Origin: Druceiella hillmani
Taxonomy: Eukaryota > Arthropoda > Insecta > Lepidoptera > Hepialidae
Assembly (NCBI GenBank): GCA_039881145.1
Contig: JAYKKI010000003.1
Span: 4,979,001-5,043,000 of the forward strand
Direction of reading: 5' to 3'
DNA: 64,000 bases
Part shown: piece after piece, positions 26,719-37,432 of the stretch
How the letters are laid out: each line of letters opens with the position of its first letter
How positions within the stretch are numbered: position 1 is the first letter of the stretch
Program-made: the position numbers and the translations under genes
Notes under the pieces: model-generated
What the model saw: the letters and a program-made list of their open reading frames with translations, nothing else
Database searches by the model: none
What the model was told of the DNA's origin: nothing

Positions 26719-28121
26719 ATGTCTGACAGTGATAATTTAGAATGTGAAAGTGAACAACTTCCTGCAAAGAAAGCAAAATCACACTATGACACACTACCAA
26801 GTTATCAATAAGTTTATTATATTTTTCAAGCGTCTGTAAATGTAAAATCTTCTCTCTTGGTAGACTAAAATTTACCCAATTTTTATTGCTTATATTTTAT
26901 TGTTTTATTTTTAATTAAATTCATTGTTAATGGATTTTAATTCTATTCTTATTATTGTTATTTTGAAAATAATGCGCTTAATCTATTGCTTGAAGAATAA
27001 ATTTAATAAAAACTGACAAAATTGTATTTAAAAACCAGCTGATAGCGAGTAGTGCATGAATATTTTTATTTTTACTTGTCATTAATATAAACATTCAAAA
27101 ATTATTTTAATTAATTAATTTTTTAATCATGGTGGAATTAATATTGAAACATTTCTTAATAAAATTTATATTTAAAGATTTTTAGCCATATATTGCAATA
27201 ACTAGCTAAGTCTTTTGAGTTTATGAGTATATTGAAGCCACATAAAAAAAAAATTTACTTGTGTATTTTAATTACATATTTTTATAAATATTTCAGTATC
27301 CAACAATCATCACAGGGATCACAAAATATTATTATTGAAAATGGACACCACCCTGATCAGTTAAACACAAGACATACTATCAATGTTATGTAAGATTTTG
27401 TTAATCTATAGTACCAGAATATTTTAATCTTTATTTTAGCTTTTATTAACATTTTTATATTTTTTTTAGAGTAAACAATAATAAAAAAGAACGCCAAAAA
27501 CGATACAGTGAGCGGAACAGAGACACATTGAAACAGCGTGAAGCGGAAAGAAGAAAACGTATACAATCTTCACAAAGTATTGCCGAACTATCTACCTCTT
27601 CAAACACAAATACAATAGAATTAAATAATGAAGAAATAATAATAACTGCTATTTCTCACAGTTCATCTGGTTTGAAAAAAACGCAACCATCATCCACTCA
27701 AAGAAATGAGCAAGGAACAGAAATAAATGGTCTCCAAAATAAAAGACACCGTCAACGAAGATACAGGGAGAAGAACAGAGATAAATTGAAACAGCGTTAA
27801 GCGGAAAGAAGGAGACGTCTACAAAATGCAGAAAGTATTACAAAATTATATACTTCTCGAAAGATAGAAAATAGAGAAATAATTACAGAGCCAATATTAA
27901 TAATAGATGAAGTGAGTACAAATTCTCGAAGTGTAGCTGGTTTGGGAGAAATGGAGCATGAAGTAATGGAAATACCTCAGCAAATAATTTATTTTTTCGT
28001 TATGCTATATTTAGTTCCTGTAATAATCTTGTCTTTTATACATATTACTTGTACAAACACGATGTTTTACATCTGCCAGGCGTCCCGTGACGGCTCACTT
28101 TTTTTTTCTTATTTTTACTAA
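26719..28121 (+). pseudogene. Decayed three-exon gene, Arg-rich internal repeat, unknown function
   Basis: Exon 1 (26719-26807) encodes an acidic N-terminus starting Met-Ser-Asp-Ser-Asp with a KKAK patch. Exon 2 (27297-27389) follows ATATTTCAG and ends AT|GTAAG. Exon 3 starts at 27470 after TTTTTTTAG. The phases agree: exon 1 ends in phase 2 and exon 2 joins with one base; exon 2 ends in phase 2 and exon 3 supplies one base. The exon 1 donor reads ATAAGT instead of GTAAGT, so it appears broken, and read-through meets TAA at 26809. In exon 3 an Arg/Lys/Glu-rich segment (RY.E.NRD.LKQR.AERR.R.Q) occurs twice with an 86-codon period. The second copy has a TAA at 27798 where the first has GAA. The frame then stays open to 28121, ending in a hydrophobic stretch that may be noncoding. 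I recognise no family. A captured host gene fragment or the N-terminus of a spliced transposase are both possible. Confidence 0.55.
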
Positions 28122-29235
28122 TTTTTAGCTTCAACCGATATCAAATATGCTCAAATAGTCACAAATTTAATCGTCTTATAAAACGGTCATGGTCAGGAAA
28201 ACATTTCTTATTCCATTAAAAGGTTAAATAAAGGCAGAACTTTATTTACATTGATTAGATAAATATGTAACTTTTTAGGATCGGCTTAAAATTCGGAGAT
28301 TCTCTCTCTCTTAATGGCTATTGAACGAAATACATCCCTTATTTATACGTATTCTTTCTATTTTCATTTCAATTTATGGTTATATCTCGAGAAAATACTT
28401 GGTAATATGTAACTAATGTAACTAAATAAGATTTTTATTAAATAATTCATTTTATGGATAGCAATCTGTCAGTTCAAAGGTAAACATGCATGTTCGTATT
28501 TGCAGCATCATTAACGGCAGTATTTTGCTGGTTTTCACATTAAAAAGTAGATACAATTTAAAAAGTAATCAAATAAGTTATGTGCTCTTAACTTAATTGA
28601 AGTCGAAATTATTTTTATCTATTGTAAAAAAAAATATTTTTCTTGCCATCCGTAAATTTATCGATTTTAATTTATGGTAGCTATCTTTACTTGCGTATCT
28701 TATTCTTTACATATTTTCGTAGTTTTATACATCTGTTTTTTTTTCATAGCATCATATTTCATAGCATATACATCTGATTTTCTCTATTGAGAACGGCTCT
28801 CGACCGTTCCCTTTCCATTTATATACATATATTCTGCTTTTTATTTTATCTCGTACTAATCAAGCAAGTAAAAGTCTATATATTTTGGTAATGTTTTTTC
28901 TCTTTCACTATAATAAGTGTTTTCTTTGCCAGCCACAGAATTTAAATGTTTATTTCTTTATCGCTGCACTCATTTTATTCATTTACATCTGCATCATGTC
29001 TTAAAAATGTCCTTTCCTCATAAATATTTTTGTTTATTATCCATATTTTAACACCGATTGGAGTAAGTGACCATATTCAAGATTTAATAGGTTTCTTACG
29101 TGTTTCACTTTTGTATTTTTGAACGTGAGTACCATTCTGTTTTTCTTGAAAGTTTGCTTTAAAATAGCTATTATGTAATATCTCAGTTTTAACTTGCTGG
29201 TTTTCACTCAGAATAAGAATATATATTGCATATCT

Positions 29236-29287
<52 letters not shown>

Positions 29288-30689
29288 CTCTCTCATTTTG
29301 ACAAAAACATCATAATATTTTTCGAATCATCCTTATTTGTTTTTGCAGATAATTTTTATGTCATGGAATGTTATAATTTACTATTGTTTGTTAATAATCA
29401 AAAATAGTACTGTTACACTTTGTGCTATAAATAATTAATCATCAACAATTTTAAAAACCGTAAATTTTACATTCGTTTTTAAAACTCAGTTTTGTTTTTA
29501 ATAATTAAAGGAGTTAAGAATTTTTCCACAGAGTTGTTAGATATAAACATTGTCAGTAAACATCCTCTTTTATTTTAATAGTTTTTATTATACCACATAT
29601 ACACAAAAACAGTTTATCCCCCAAAGTAAATTTAAAGTATTTTCATTTAAAGTGGAAAATGTGACTCTTTTTCCTTAAGAATTACACAATTATCCCTTTT
29701 TCTAACAGTCAAAATTTATTTCAGTCAATTTTACTAATCTCTATCAGTCATGGTAAAAGTTATAGATTTATGCAAACGAAGCTTTTTTAGGCTTTGTTAG
29801 GTAGAAATATTTAGTTTTATGAACATTTTGGAAAATCGAGATGAATTTAAATTGTGTGAAGAAATGTAATAAACTTCATTACCCGGTTGACTTATTCAAT
29901 AAATACTATTACTTTTGATCCAAATTCGTTTATAAGCGCAAAGGAAATTGTGGACTTAACATTTTAAATATTATTTTGTTTCGACTATTTGAAATGCAAA
30001 TAATGGAGCCAAATAAACATTTTAAAATTTAAATACACCCTTTCATTTATAGTATTTTCATATATAGAATTCTTTTTCTATTCGCGAAGGTTAATTTCCT
30101 TAAAATTTAAAACTTATACCAAAATCTGTAAAGCAAAACCACAACCAATATAAAAGCGGGGTTCCGTTGAAATTGAAATGCCCGCGAGAAAAATTGTTGC
30201 AACGTTTGAAATAATTTTTCTTTACTTTTTTGACATAAAATCACTAATAAAATTGAGTAATTATCAAATTTTGTACCTAACTAAAAAAATGCAAAATAAT
30301 ATTTAAGTACTTAAAATCCTTTTACGGGCTTCTTCTTTAAATTTAGAATTTTAGATTGCTTTTTGTTTTTTAGGTATTAGGTATGAAAACAAAAGTGACG
30401 TTGTCAAATAAATTTGATTAAATTTTATTGCCTGTTGAGTCGAAACAAATATAAAACTTTCAGTATTAAAATAAAATTATAATATTTTTAATATTATGCT
30501 GAAAATTTATTTTCAAATGCATTTAAAATTTGAAAACTTCAACTTATATATGATAATTATTCAAAGGAAAAGAATGTTTTGAAAATGAGAAGTTTGGAAT
30601 GCGTCCGAAAGTCCCTATATTATTAATGAAATTAAGTGTATCTAAATATTTTTTGCATATGTGCATCATAGGATAATTTCTCCTTCTTC
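28122..30689. other. Unassigned A+T-rich DNA
   Basis: No open frame of note. It contains one TA tract at 29239-29284. Confidence 0.5.
29239..29284. repeat. (TA)n microsatellite
   Basis: About 45 bp of TA dinucleotide. Confidence 0.95.
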
Positions 30690-31143
30690 TCAGTCGTACA
30701 CTCTTGACGTCTTCTTCTATATTGAGGGTGCTTGTACATGTCTATTCTTCATTTGATCTTCCTAGTCTAAACTGCTGCCTTATCAATGTCACTCCATTTC
30801 TGCCAGTTTACTGTGCAGTGAGAGCACCTAATCACGGTAGTTTGCGTTAATGATTTTATTTGGTACAACCGTCGAGTATGTGATCGACCTCTAGAAATCT
30901 TGCCCTTCCTAGGTGGCCAACACCGGCAGTTTTTCGATCGAATACTCGTTCCTGGATATTTAGGCCAACAATTTTAGTATTCGCAGTTACACGGTCGATG
31001 AAAGTCTTTTATTGACCAAGGGATCTTCAGCATGTCTCCAACACCACATCTCCAATCAACACAACACTACATTTTTCGGCGATCCTGTGAGTGCAAGGAC
31101 CAAGTTTCAGCTCCATAGAGAAAGATTGGGAAGACAAAACATT
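30690..31143 (-). pseudogene. Non-LTR retrotransposon (LINE) remnant, C-terminal RT region
   Basis: Read on the minus strand from 31143, the frame gives Pro-Ile-Phe-Leu-Tyr-Gly-Ala-Glu-Thr-Trp-Ser-Leu, followed after a stop and a frame change by Glu-Met-Trp-Cys-Trp-Arg and then Met-Leu-Lys-Ile-Pro-Trp-Ser. This order (LYGAETWTL ... FEMWCWRR ... ML.IPW) is the hallmark of the region just downstream of the RT palm in a widespread group of insect LINEs. Further along, a Val-Gly-His-Leu-Gly-Arg segment and a Trp-Gln-Lys-Trp-Ser segment correspond to the usual 3' end. Several stops and frameshifts show the copy is dead. Active-site parts of RT and the endonuclease are absent. Confidence 0.8.
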
Positions 31144-31311
31144 TCATGAGGATAATTATTATGTAATAATTACAATTATACTATGTGGAAAATAGAAATA
31201 AGCGGAATATAGCATTAGTGTAACCTATAACTATTAGCTAAATGAAAGTAATTAAAATTTGATGACGCAAATTTTGTTTAAAATATTCTACAGTTAAGTT
31301 TATTATTTTGT

Positions 31312-31315
<4 letters not shown>

Positions 31316-31363
<48 letters not shown>
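31316..31363. repeat. (TA)n microsatellite
   Basis: About 47 bp of AT dinucleotide. Confidence 0.95.
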
Positions 31364-31364
<1 letters not shown>

Positions 31365-32200
31365 GAAAAACCTAAGCTAAAATCAAAGTTTTAAATTTGT
31401 AAATCGATTGTCTATTGGGCCAAAGAATCTAACGTTAACTCACAAATTTGCTGTCAATCACTGACTCGCAATCAATGTCATAATTAGTAATTTATATTCT
31501 AGGAACTATAAAAGATGAAAAACTGTCGAGACAATCAATTTTCCAAATTTAATTTTTTTCATTATTTTTGTTTTGTTTTGGCTGCTAGTAATATCTAAGT
31601 AACGAGGAAATAATTTATTTTTCTAAATTTGCTCACCTAAATTTTTTTTAAGTTTAAAATCAAGGCAGCCTAAATTACGCTCAGGAAAAGAAAGTAAACA
31701 ATATTCAAGTGACTTTACTTTTTTACTTGTCATATATTTCAAGCAGAGTTGGTTATTAGGCAAGCACAGTAGATGACATCGAATCGTGAATTAATTTCAT
31801 TGGAAGTAATTTTCTAAAAATTAAATCCACCTCTGTATAGCATAAAAGTGAATGAAAACTTTAAATGTGCCAATATTTAGGAAACTATTAGTGTTAATTA
31901 TTTCAGATATTTTTTTATTTGGGTTATGATGAAGACTTTACTCTATTAATATTTTGATATACCAAATCTAAGTTTTAAATTAGCCTGTAAAATCGGTCAT
32001 AATAGTAACACTCTTAGAGCCTGGGAATAATGCAAGCATTTCTTCGCATTTCTATTCTCCCTTTATTTTTATTCCCTAGTAAAAAACTTAAGTAAAAACA
32101 TTAAAGTATGCCTGCATTACTTGATTTTTATTTGATTTTTAATCACAATTAAATGAAACTACGTGATGTAGTATTATTTCTACTTTCTTTAATTTCTTTA

Positions 32201-32240
32201 CCACGACCTAGGTTTCGTTGTGTTACAACATCTTCAGGTG
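32201..32240 (-). ncRNA. Hammerhead-ribozyme-like motif in left arm of copy A
   Basis: On the minus strand: stem I strand CCAC, core CUGAAGA (consensus CUGANGA), a stem II of GUUGU and ACAAC with a 3-nt loop, GAAA, a small stem III ACC/GGU with loop UA, then UC and GUGG, which pairs with CCAC. Every element of a type I hammerhead is present in order. The deviation is one extra U between CUGAAGA and stem II. The predicted cleavage site would be after GGUC. Hammerheads with very short stem III are known in Penelope-like retroelements. Activity is unproven. Confidence 0.45.
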
Positions 32241-32278
32241 GGATATTAACAAAGATTTTTGCTAATCTTTGCTAATAT

Positions 32279-32320
32279 CCCACCTGAAGATGTTGTAATA
32301 CAATGACACCTAGGTTGTGG
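32279..32320 (+). ncRNA. Decayed second copy of the hammerhead-like motif (right arm of copy A)
   Basis: It has the same order on the plus strand (CCAC, CUGAAGA, GUUGU...), but the GAAA box reads GACA and the stem II partner and UC position are altered (GGUU). It would be inactive. Confidence 0.4.
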
Positions 32321-32870
32321 TAAAGAAATTAAAGAAAGTGGAAATAATACTACATCACGTAGTTTCATTTAATTGTGTACAATGAATTTATACAAAATTA
32401 ACGCCAAATATATTCAATATTTGATTTTTAATAATAGATATTGACAATAACTAATTGCATGAAATATGAGCCGCGGGAAATGTAATTAAATATCCATATC
32501 CATGTTACATTTTTCCTAGTGTTGGTTGGCAGAATTCCAATTGTTTCTCGAAATTTTTGCAGTTGAACCGAACTTTGTCTTTTTTCGGTACACTCCCACC
32601 AGTTAGAGAATTAATAATGAATGCAATTCTCAGTTCGTGTATGAACTTTTAACGTTAGCTATGGGAAAGAATAAAATAAAAATTGGTTTCCTATTCCGGA
32701 CGAGGAGAAATCTATTCACTCGCATAAAGTGCGTACGAGAGTGTGGCGATTTTATTATTAAATGCTTTTAAAACCATTTTATTGCACCTAAATCTTCTCG
32801 AATAATTGTTGTGCTCACTAGTACTACACATGTTTGTAAATTATTTCTCTACGTTTAATATATCTAATTG

Positions 32871-33006
32871 ATACCTATGGCGGACTTATTGCTACGAGAG
32901 CAATCTCTTGCAGCCAAACCTAACACCAGTCCAGCTGCGTTCGACGAATGACTGGGAATTGAACCCAGATCCTAGCATCCGCGTGCAACCCAACACATCA
33001 GGGCAA
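32871..33006 (-). mobile_element. SINE-like element, minus strand
   Basis: Minus-strand reading begins with a tRNA-like segment containing the box-B-like GGGTTCAATTCCC (plus-strand 32954-32966) about 40 bp after a region resembling box A (GTGTTGGGTTGCACGC). It ends in a tail GAGATTGCTCTCGTAGCAAT then AAGTCCGCC. This tail, with its small GCAATCTC/GAG..GCAAT hairpin, is the kind shared between insect SINEs and their partner LINEs. A second, diverged copy lies on the plus strand at 37929-38052. It is not a functional tRNA gene: no cloverleaf ends or acceptor stem are seen. Confidence 0.65.
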
Positions 33007-33272
33007 ATTATAAAATATGATTGAAGATTATGCATTTCTAATTTTTTTATCATTCTTCCTGCCAGTGGATCTTTCTTGTCATCATACCTGCTATTAGGTA
33101 TTTAATTTGTGATAATTAATGGTTTTTGAAAAAAATAATTGAACATGCTGGTAAAGAAGTGCAAAATATCATGAGAGTAACAAAGAAGTTAATATTTATT
33201 CTTAATATTTTTTCAGATGAACAATTTTAGGTGAAATAATTCAAGAAAAAAATTATTTCCTTTCCTCTTGAT

Positions 33273-33720
33273 ATTACTCGTACCATAAGCAAAAAAAATC
33301 CGACACTTTGTCGTGAATAAACCCATAAAACTTTATAAAAGTTCGTAGAATATAGACCTCTACAAATTGCTAATACATTTATTTCAAGTAAAATATTTAA
33401 GCCTAAAAGGTTTGCGACAAGAGAAAATTAAACTGTTTCGCAAGTCGGCATGACATTCATTCAAAAAAATGTTTTCCTCACGTTTCGATTGCCCACATTA
33501 CTCGTACCCTAAGCAAAAAAAATCCGACACTTTGTCGTGAATAAACCCATAAAACTTTATAAAAGTTCGTAGAATATAGACTTCTACAAATTGCTAATAC
33601 ATTTATTTCAAGTAAAATATTTAAGCCTAAAAGGTTTGCGACAAGAGAAAATTAAACTGTTTCGCAAGTCGGCATGACATTCATTCAAAAAATGTTTTTC
33701 CTCACGTTTCGATTGCCCAA
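33273..33720 (+). repeat. Near-identical 224-bp tandem duplication
   Basis: 33273-33496 and 33497-33720 start with ATTACTCGTACC and end around CGTTTCGATTGCCCA. They differ at only a handful of positions (for example CCATAAGC/CCCTAAGC, GACCTC/GACTTC and one A-run shift). No gene lies inside. This is a recent event, by identity. Confidence 0.95.
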
Positions 33721-33935
33721 AACTTTTTAGAGCAAATATCATTTTATTCAATCGTGCTTATGTTTATTTTTCTACCCATTTTACTTTTATATTTTAAGTT
33801 AATTACTCGATGTAATAAGCAAATGATGTCGGATTAGAGCAAAAGTGGTAAATAAACTATCCAAATTTTTAATTTCAAAATGTTAGCGGCTTTCACTTCT
33901 TACTTAATCATAACATAAAATTGCTAAAGAAATTG

Positions 33936-33936
<1 letters not shown>

Positions 33937-33980
<44 letters not shown>
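33937..33980. repeat. (TA)n microsatellite
   Basis: About 43 bp of TA dinucleotide. Confidence 0.95.
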
Positions 33981-33981
<1 letters not shown>

Positions 33982-34238
33982 CGATGTCAATAAAATATTC
34001 TTTTTTAGTTGTTTGTTGTTAGATTTTATAAAACAGTTTCCTTCCTCTTAATGATCGTTAATTCAGAATTTATAATAAACAAAATATTACAATATCTAAA
34101 GTATTGGGCTGACAAAATGTGTAGCTAAGTGCGTACACTTTTTCAACAGAGCTTACATTATATGGGTATAAATCCACGCAGTACGGTCAGTCCCACCATA
34201 AATACGGATGTGAATGTTAGGGTTTTTAAATGTTTGTT

Positions 34239-34335
34239 ACTCAATCGCGCTTAAACCGTCAGAAAAATTTTCATGAAACTTGGTATGCATATATAGTCTC
34301 TGACTAAATTACTTTTTAACCTGCGAAACATTATT
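34239..34335 (+). repeat. Decayed dispersed repeat of the 'CAATCG...AAACTTGG' type
   Basis: CTCAATCGCGCTTAAACCGT, then TTTTCATGAAACTTGGTATG, then a segment ending CTGACTAAATTAC resembles widely dispersed insect repeats in which a CAATCG / GATGAAATTTGG / ACATAGGCTA order recurs. The array at 59.9-60.6 kb shows a related order. Pattern-based and partial. Confidence 0.35.
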
Positions 34336-34523
34336 ACGTCTATAGGAATGAACACAGTATTTTTTATTCAATAGTGTAACATAGGTAACAGTAGAGCAAA
34401 TATTCATTACGTTTGAATGAAAGATAACAGAATATTTCTTAATTTCCTTAATGATCTAAATAAACAATTTAAATGATTGTTTTACGTCACATTATCTCTG
34501 ATTAAAATTACTTTTTTCCTTTG

Positions 34524-34587
34524 CAAAACATATTTTATTGTTTTGTCAAAATTTACAAAACATATTTTATTGTTTTGTCAAAATTTA
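34524..34587 (+). repeat. Exact 32-bp tandem duplication
   Basis: The unit starting CAAAACATATTTTATTGTTT is repeated exactly at 34524-34555 and 34556-34587. A 20-bp part (ATATTTTATTGTTTTGTCAA) also recurs at 35288-35307. Confidence 0.9.
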
Positions 34588-36054
34588 TAAAACTTTTTTC
34601 CAATAACGTATTAGTAAAAATTACAAATTTATGAGAATAAATAAACAAAGAATAAATCTTATCTTAATTCCAATAAACATCAACAATTGTATTATTTAAC
34701 ACAATTTCATGTTACAATGTTGTTAATTAACATCAATCATTTAAATTTGCTCTAATCTGTGTAACTGAAGCCCGTTAATTAATACAAATGGGCCTCAGAA
34801 ACATCGCTCCGCCTTGACCTTAATTGCTAGAAGACTGCTGTAAATGTCGATCAAGGAATTCCACTAACTTATATCCGGATATGTTCCAATACGATTTCCA
34901 AATATCTATTGATGTACTAAATTAATTTTGTTGATTTACATTAAATTGTTTTGTGATACCTCTGTATGTATTTATATAGTTTATGACGAACTGGGATTAT
35001 ATTTTATCAACCACGTCGTAATATTCAGCTATCTAAAAAAAATTCACTAATGAATACCAAAATTTTAACCCAAATTTGTTCAGAGATGAAGCTTCGTTAA
35101 CATTTTGTTTCATACATTTTATTGTATTGTTTTTCCTACCGTCTATTGTACATAGATAAATTACTTATCATTTAACTAGCATTTCTCTTCTTCTAATTCA
35201 ATTAAGTAAATGCGCAATGTGAGGTTGGTAACAAATTGTTACAAATAAAGTTAAATAAATGTTCAAACAGTATATTGTATAATTACTATATTTTATTGTT
35301 TTGTCAATGTGATAAAAATAATTAAAACAAATCTTTAGTGCAATGCAAAAACAGTAATTGGAGCTCTATATTAAAGACCCGTAGGGATTTATTGTGTTTA
35401 TCGTAACAAGAAATGAAACTATGATTCATCGACGATGAAATCTCGAAAAGAAAATCGAATAAAAATGAAACTATAATCCATCGAAAAGATGGAACTATGA
35501 TTTGAAAGCAAACATTTTTGGGAGTGTTTGACTTCATAGAACGCAATAAACTCTGAAAAATATTCAAAATTGCCGTGGCAACTTCGTAAAAGGTCGTAAA
35601 GAAAAAGCGAGGAATAATTACTCAAGATGCTCGTTTGCCTCATGACAACGCGCCGATTCACTCGGTGTCCCGGATTTAAAAAAATTGTTATTCAGTAAGG
35701 CGGATTTCAAGAAAAAATTACCCACCTCACAGTCCTTATTTTGCTTCTTCATTTTCAAGGTTAACTCTTTTCTGTTTTCAAGGTTGAAATTAAGGAGAAA
35801 ACAATTTTGCGGTGATGACAAAATGAACCGGCTTGTACATTATTAGCAAAAACTAATATAATTTTAAAAGTATTCCAGTCTAATTTTACAGTATTTTACA
35901 GTATTTTCAGGCTTGCTGAAGTAAAAGCGGTAAACATTGAAAGACACAAATGTTGCTAGTTCTTCCGCATCAGGCTAAGAATAATTGGACCAGACTAACT
36001 TCAGTTGGCATGCGCACAAAGCTTCTCTCACAAACCATCCTTGATATCTTTGTT
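34588..36054. other. Unassigned DNA
   Basis: No gene supported. 35414-35502 contains a loose internal duplication (GAAACTATGATTCATCGA / GAAACTATAATCCATCGA). The minus-strand frames here (60-80 codons) overlap one another and carry no recognisable motif. Confidence 0.45.
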
Positions 36055-36126
36055 TGTGCGTGCGTGCGTGAGTGCATGCGTACGAGCGTGCGTACGTGCG
36101 TCCGTGCTTGCGCGCATGCGTGCGAG
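36055..36126. repeat. GC-rich (GTGC)n-type tract
   Basis: Imperfect GTGC/GTAC/GCGT tetramers. The minus-strand Thr-His-Ala-Arg repeat frame over it is an artefact. Confidence 0.85.
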
Positions 36127-37236
36127 TAGTATAAAGGTTAGAGAAATATAATTTTTTTTATTACATGGTGAATCGTCTGATAAAACCAGGTTAGTAAGTA
36201 TAATGATAAACATTTGTAGGGCATAAATTAATAATACTTAGTATTTTCTTGCGCAAAATCTTTAGTAATTTTTTAACATTGATTAAAACAATAATTTTAA
36301 CATATCGCAACTGTACTGCAGGAATCAAACCTTTCCCTCACTAGACATGAGATCTAAAATCTCATAACATTTAAAGTTTCCAAAATAGCCTTCCAAAGAA
36401 TCGATGAAATGTGATAAATTGATTAAAGTATTATGTTCATAACAACAACCATATTCAAAGCTAAGGTAACAGTAAGAAAAATTGAAGGTACGTGCAGATT
36501 ACGTCACGTTTGTATCTTCGCCTATTAAATTCAGAAACAGGTTTATTTCTCCTTCCCCCTTGACTTTTAATAGACCCGCGGAATTCAATGATCCTGGTAT
36601 CAACTACTCAGGTTTAAACTAATAATTAGTCAAACTTAACAGTTCAACTAGTTTTTAGAAACAATCTTTCTATAATATAGATCTTAACGTAACTTTGCAA
36701 GAGATTGAATATACGAAGATTTTAAAAAAGGAACAGCTGGTACTATATAATGTAACAAAATAATGGAGGAGAAATGGTATATGAAATCAAATACGCATTA
36801 TATTTAATGAGCAAGTGGGTTAAGAAAATTTAGGTACGCACGCATACAAGAATTACTGCTCAGCCATCACTCTCCGCTGTCCGCGGTGCACTGTCCGCGC
36901 ACCGTCCTTTCTCTAATTTTGCTGAGCGCTTACATACCAATTAATTATTACTATTTTTGAAAAATTTTGACAAAATAAATTCTCATTCTATTCTATCTCG
37001 ATGTAATGTTATCGCGTAGAGGGACTCATGTCAGTTTTTTTTACTAGATGTTTGTTCTGTTTTTGATCTCTTTTCTCCTTTTGTTTTGATCTTCAAAAAA
37101 TAAAAAGTACGAGTAGAAACTTCACTACAAGAGTTCCACACACTTAAGTATGTGTAAACATAACAATTCTGTTAAACTATTTACAAATATAAATATTACT
37201 AGTGGAAAATATTGTCGATCATTCGAAAACATTTTT

Positions 37237-37405
37237 GATCCTTCCGATTCAGTTCTTTCTAGTACATGCGAGGATATTTTAATACGTTCTCGTTCATTTT
37301 AATACATTAACATTCCATAACATTCTCGATCCTTCCCGTATAGTTTATCCTAGTACTATAGAGGATATTCTAGTATATTTTTACTCATTCCAGTACAGTT
37401 AGTCT
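37237..37405 (+). repeat. Diverged ~91-bp tandem repeat, two units
   Basis: GATCCTTCCG, then CTAGTAC, then GAGGATATT, then a CTCATTC-like end recurs from 37237 to 37328 onward. The spacing is about 91 bp and the units differ at many positions. Confidence 0.6.
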
Positions 37406-37407
37406 TA

Positions 37408-37432
37408 ACCACCGACCAACAAGGTCGGTGGT
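37408..37432. repeat. Perfect 10-bp GC-rich hairpin
   Basis: ACCACCGACC at 37408-37417 and GGTCGGTGGT at 37423-37432 enclose the loop AACAA. This is the most stable short stem in this A+T-rich neighbourhood. Confidence 0.9.

Larger units (their letters stand above)
32144..32417 (+). mobile_element. Hairpin retroposon-like element, copy A
   Basis: A 234-bp near-perfect palindrome (32144-32377, arms of about 115 bp, a few mismatches, centre near 32261) is followed by a 40-bp tail ending in TTAACGCCAAATATATTCAA. The whole is bracketed by the 15-bp direct repeat TATTTGATTTTTAAT (32129-32143 and 32418-32432). A second member lies at 44111-44339 with the same order (arm, centre, arm, tail), so the boundaries are supported by two independent insertions. 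The direct repeats differ in length between copies, which suits target-primed reverse transcription more than a cut-and-paste transposase. No coding capacity. Confidence 0.75.

Noticed and set aside
32871..33006. tRNA gene suggested by the GGGTTCAATTCCC box
   Set aside because: No cloverleaf or acceptor stem; the LINE-type tail marks it as a SINE-like element.
36028..36213. Minus-strand frame with Thr-His-Ala-Arg repeats
   Set aside because: It is the GTGC tandem tract in translation.
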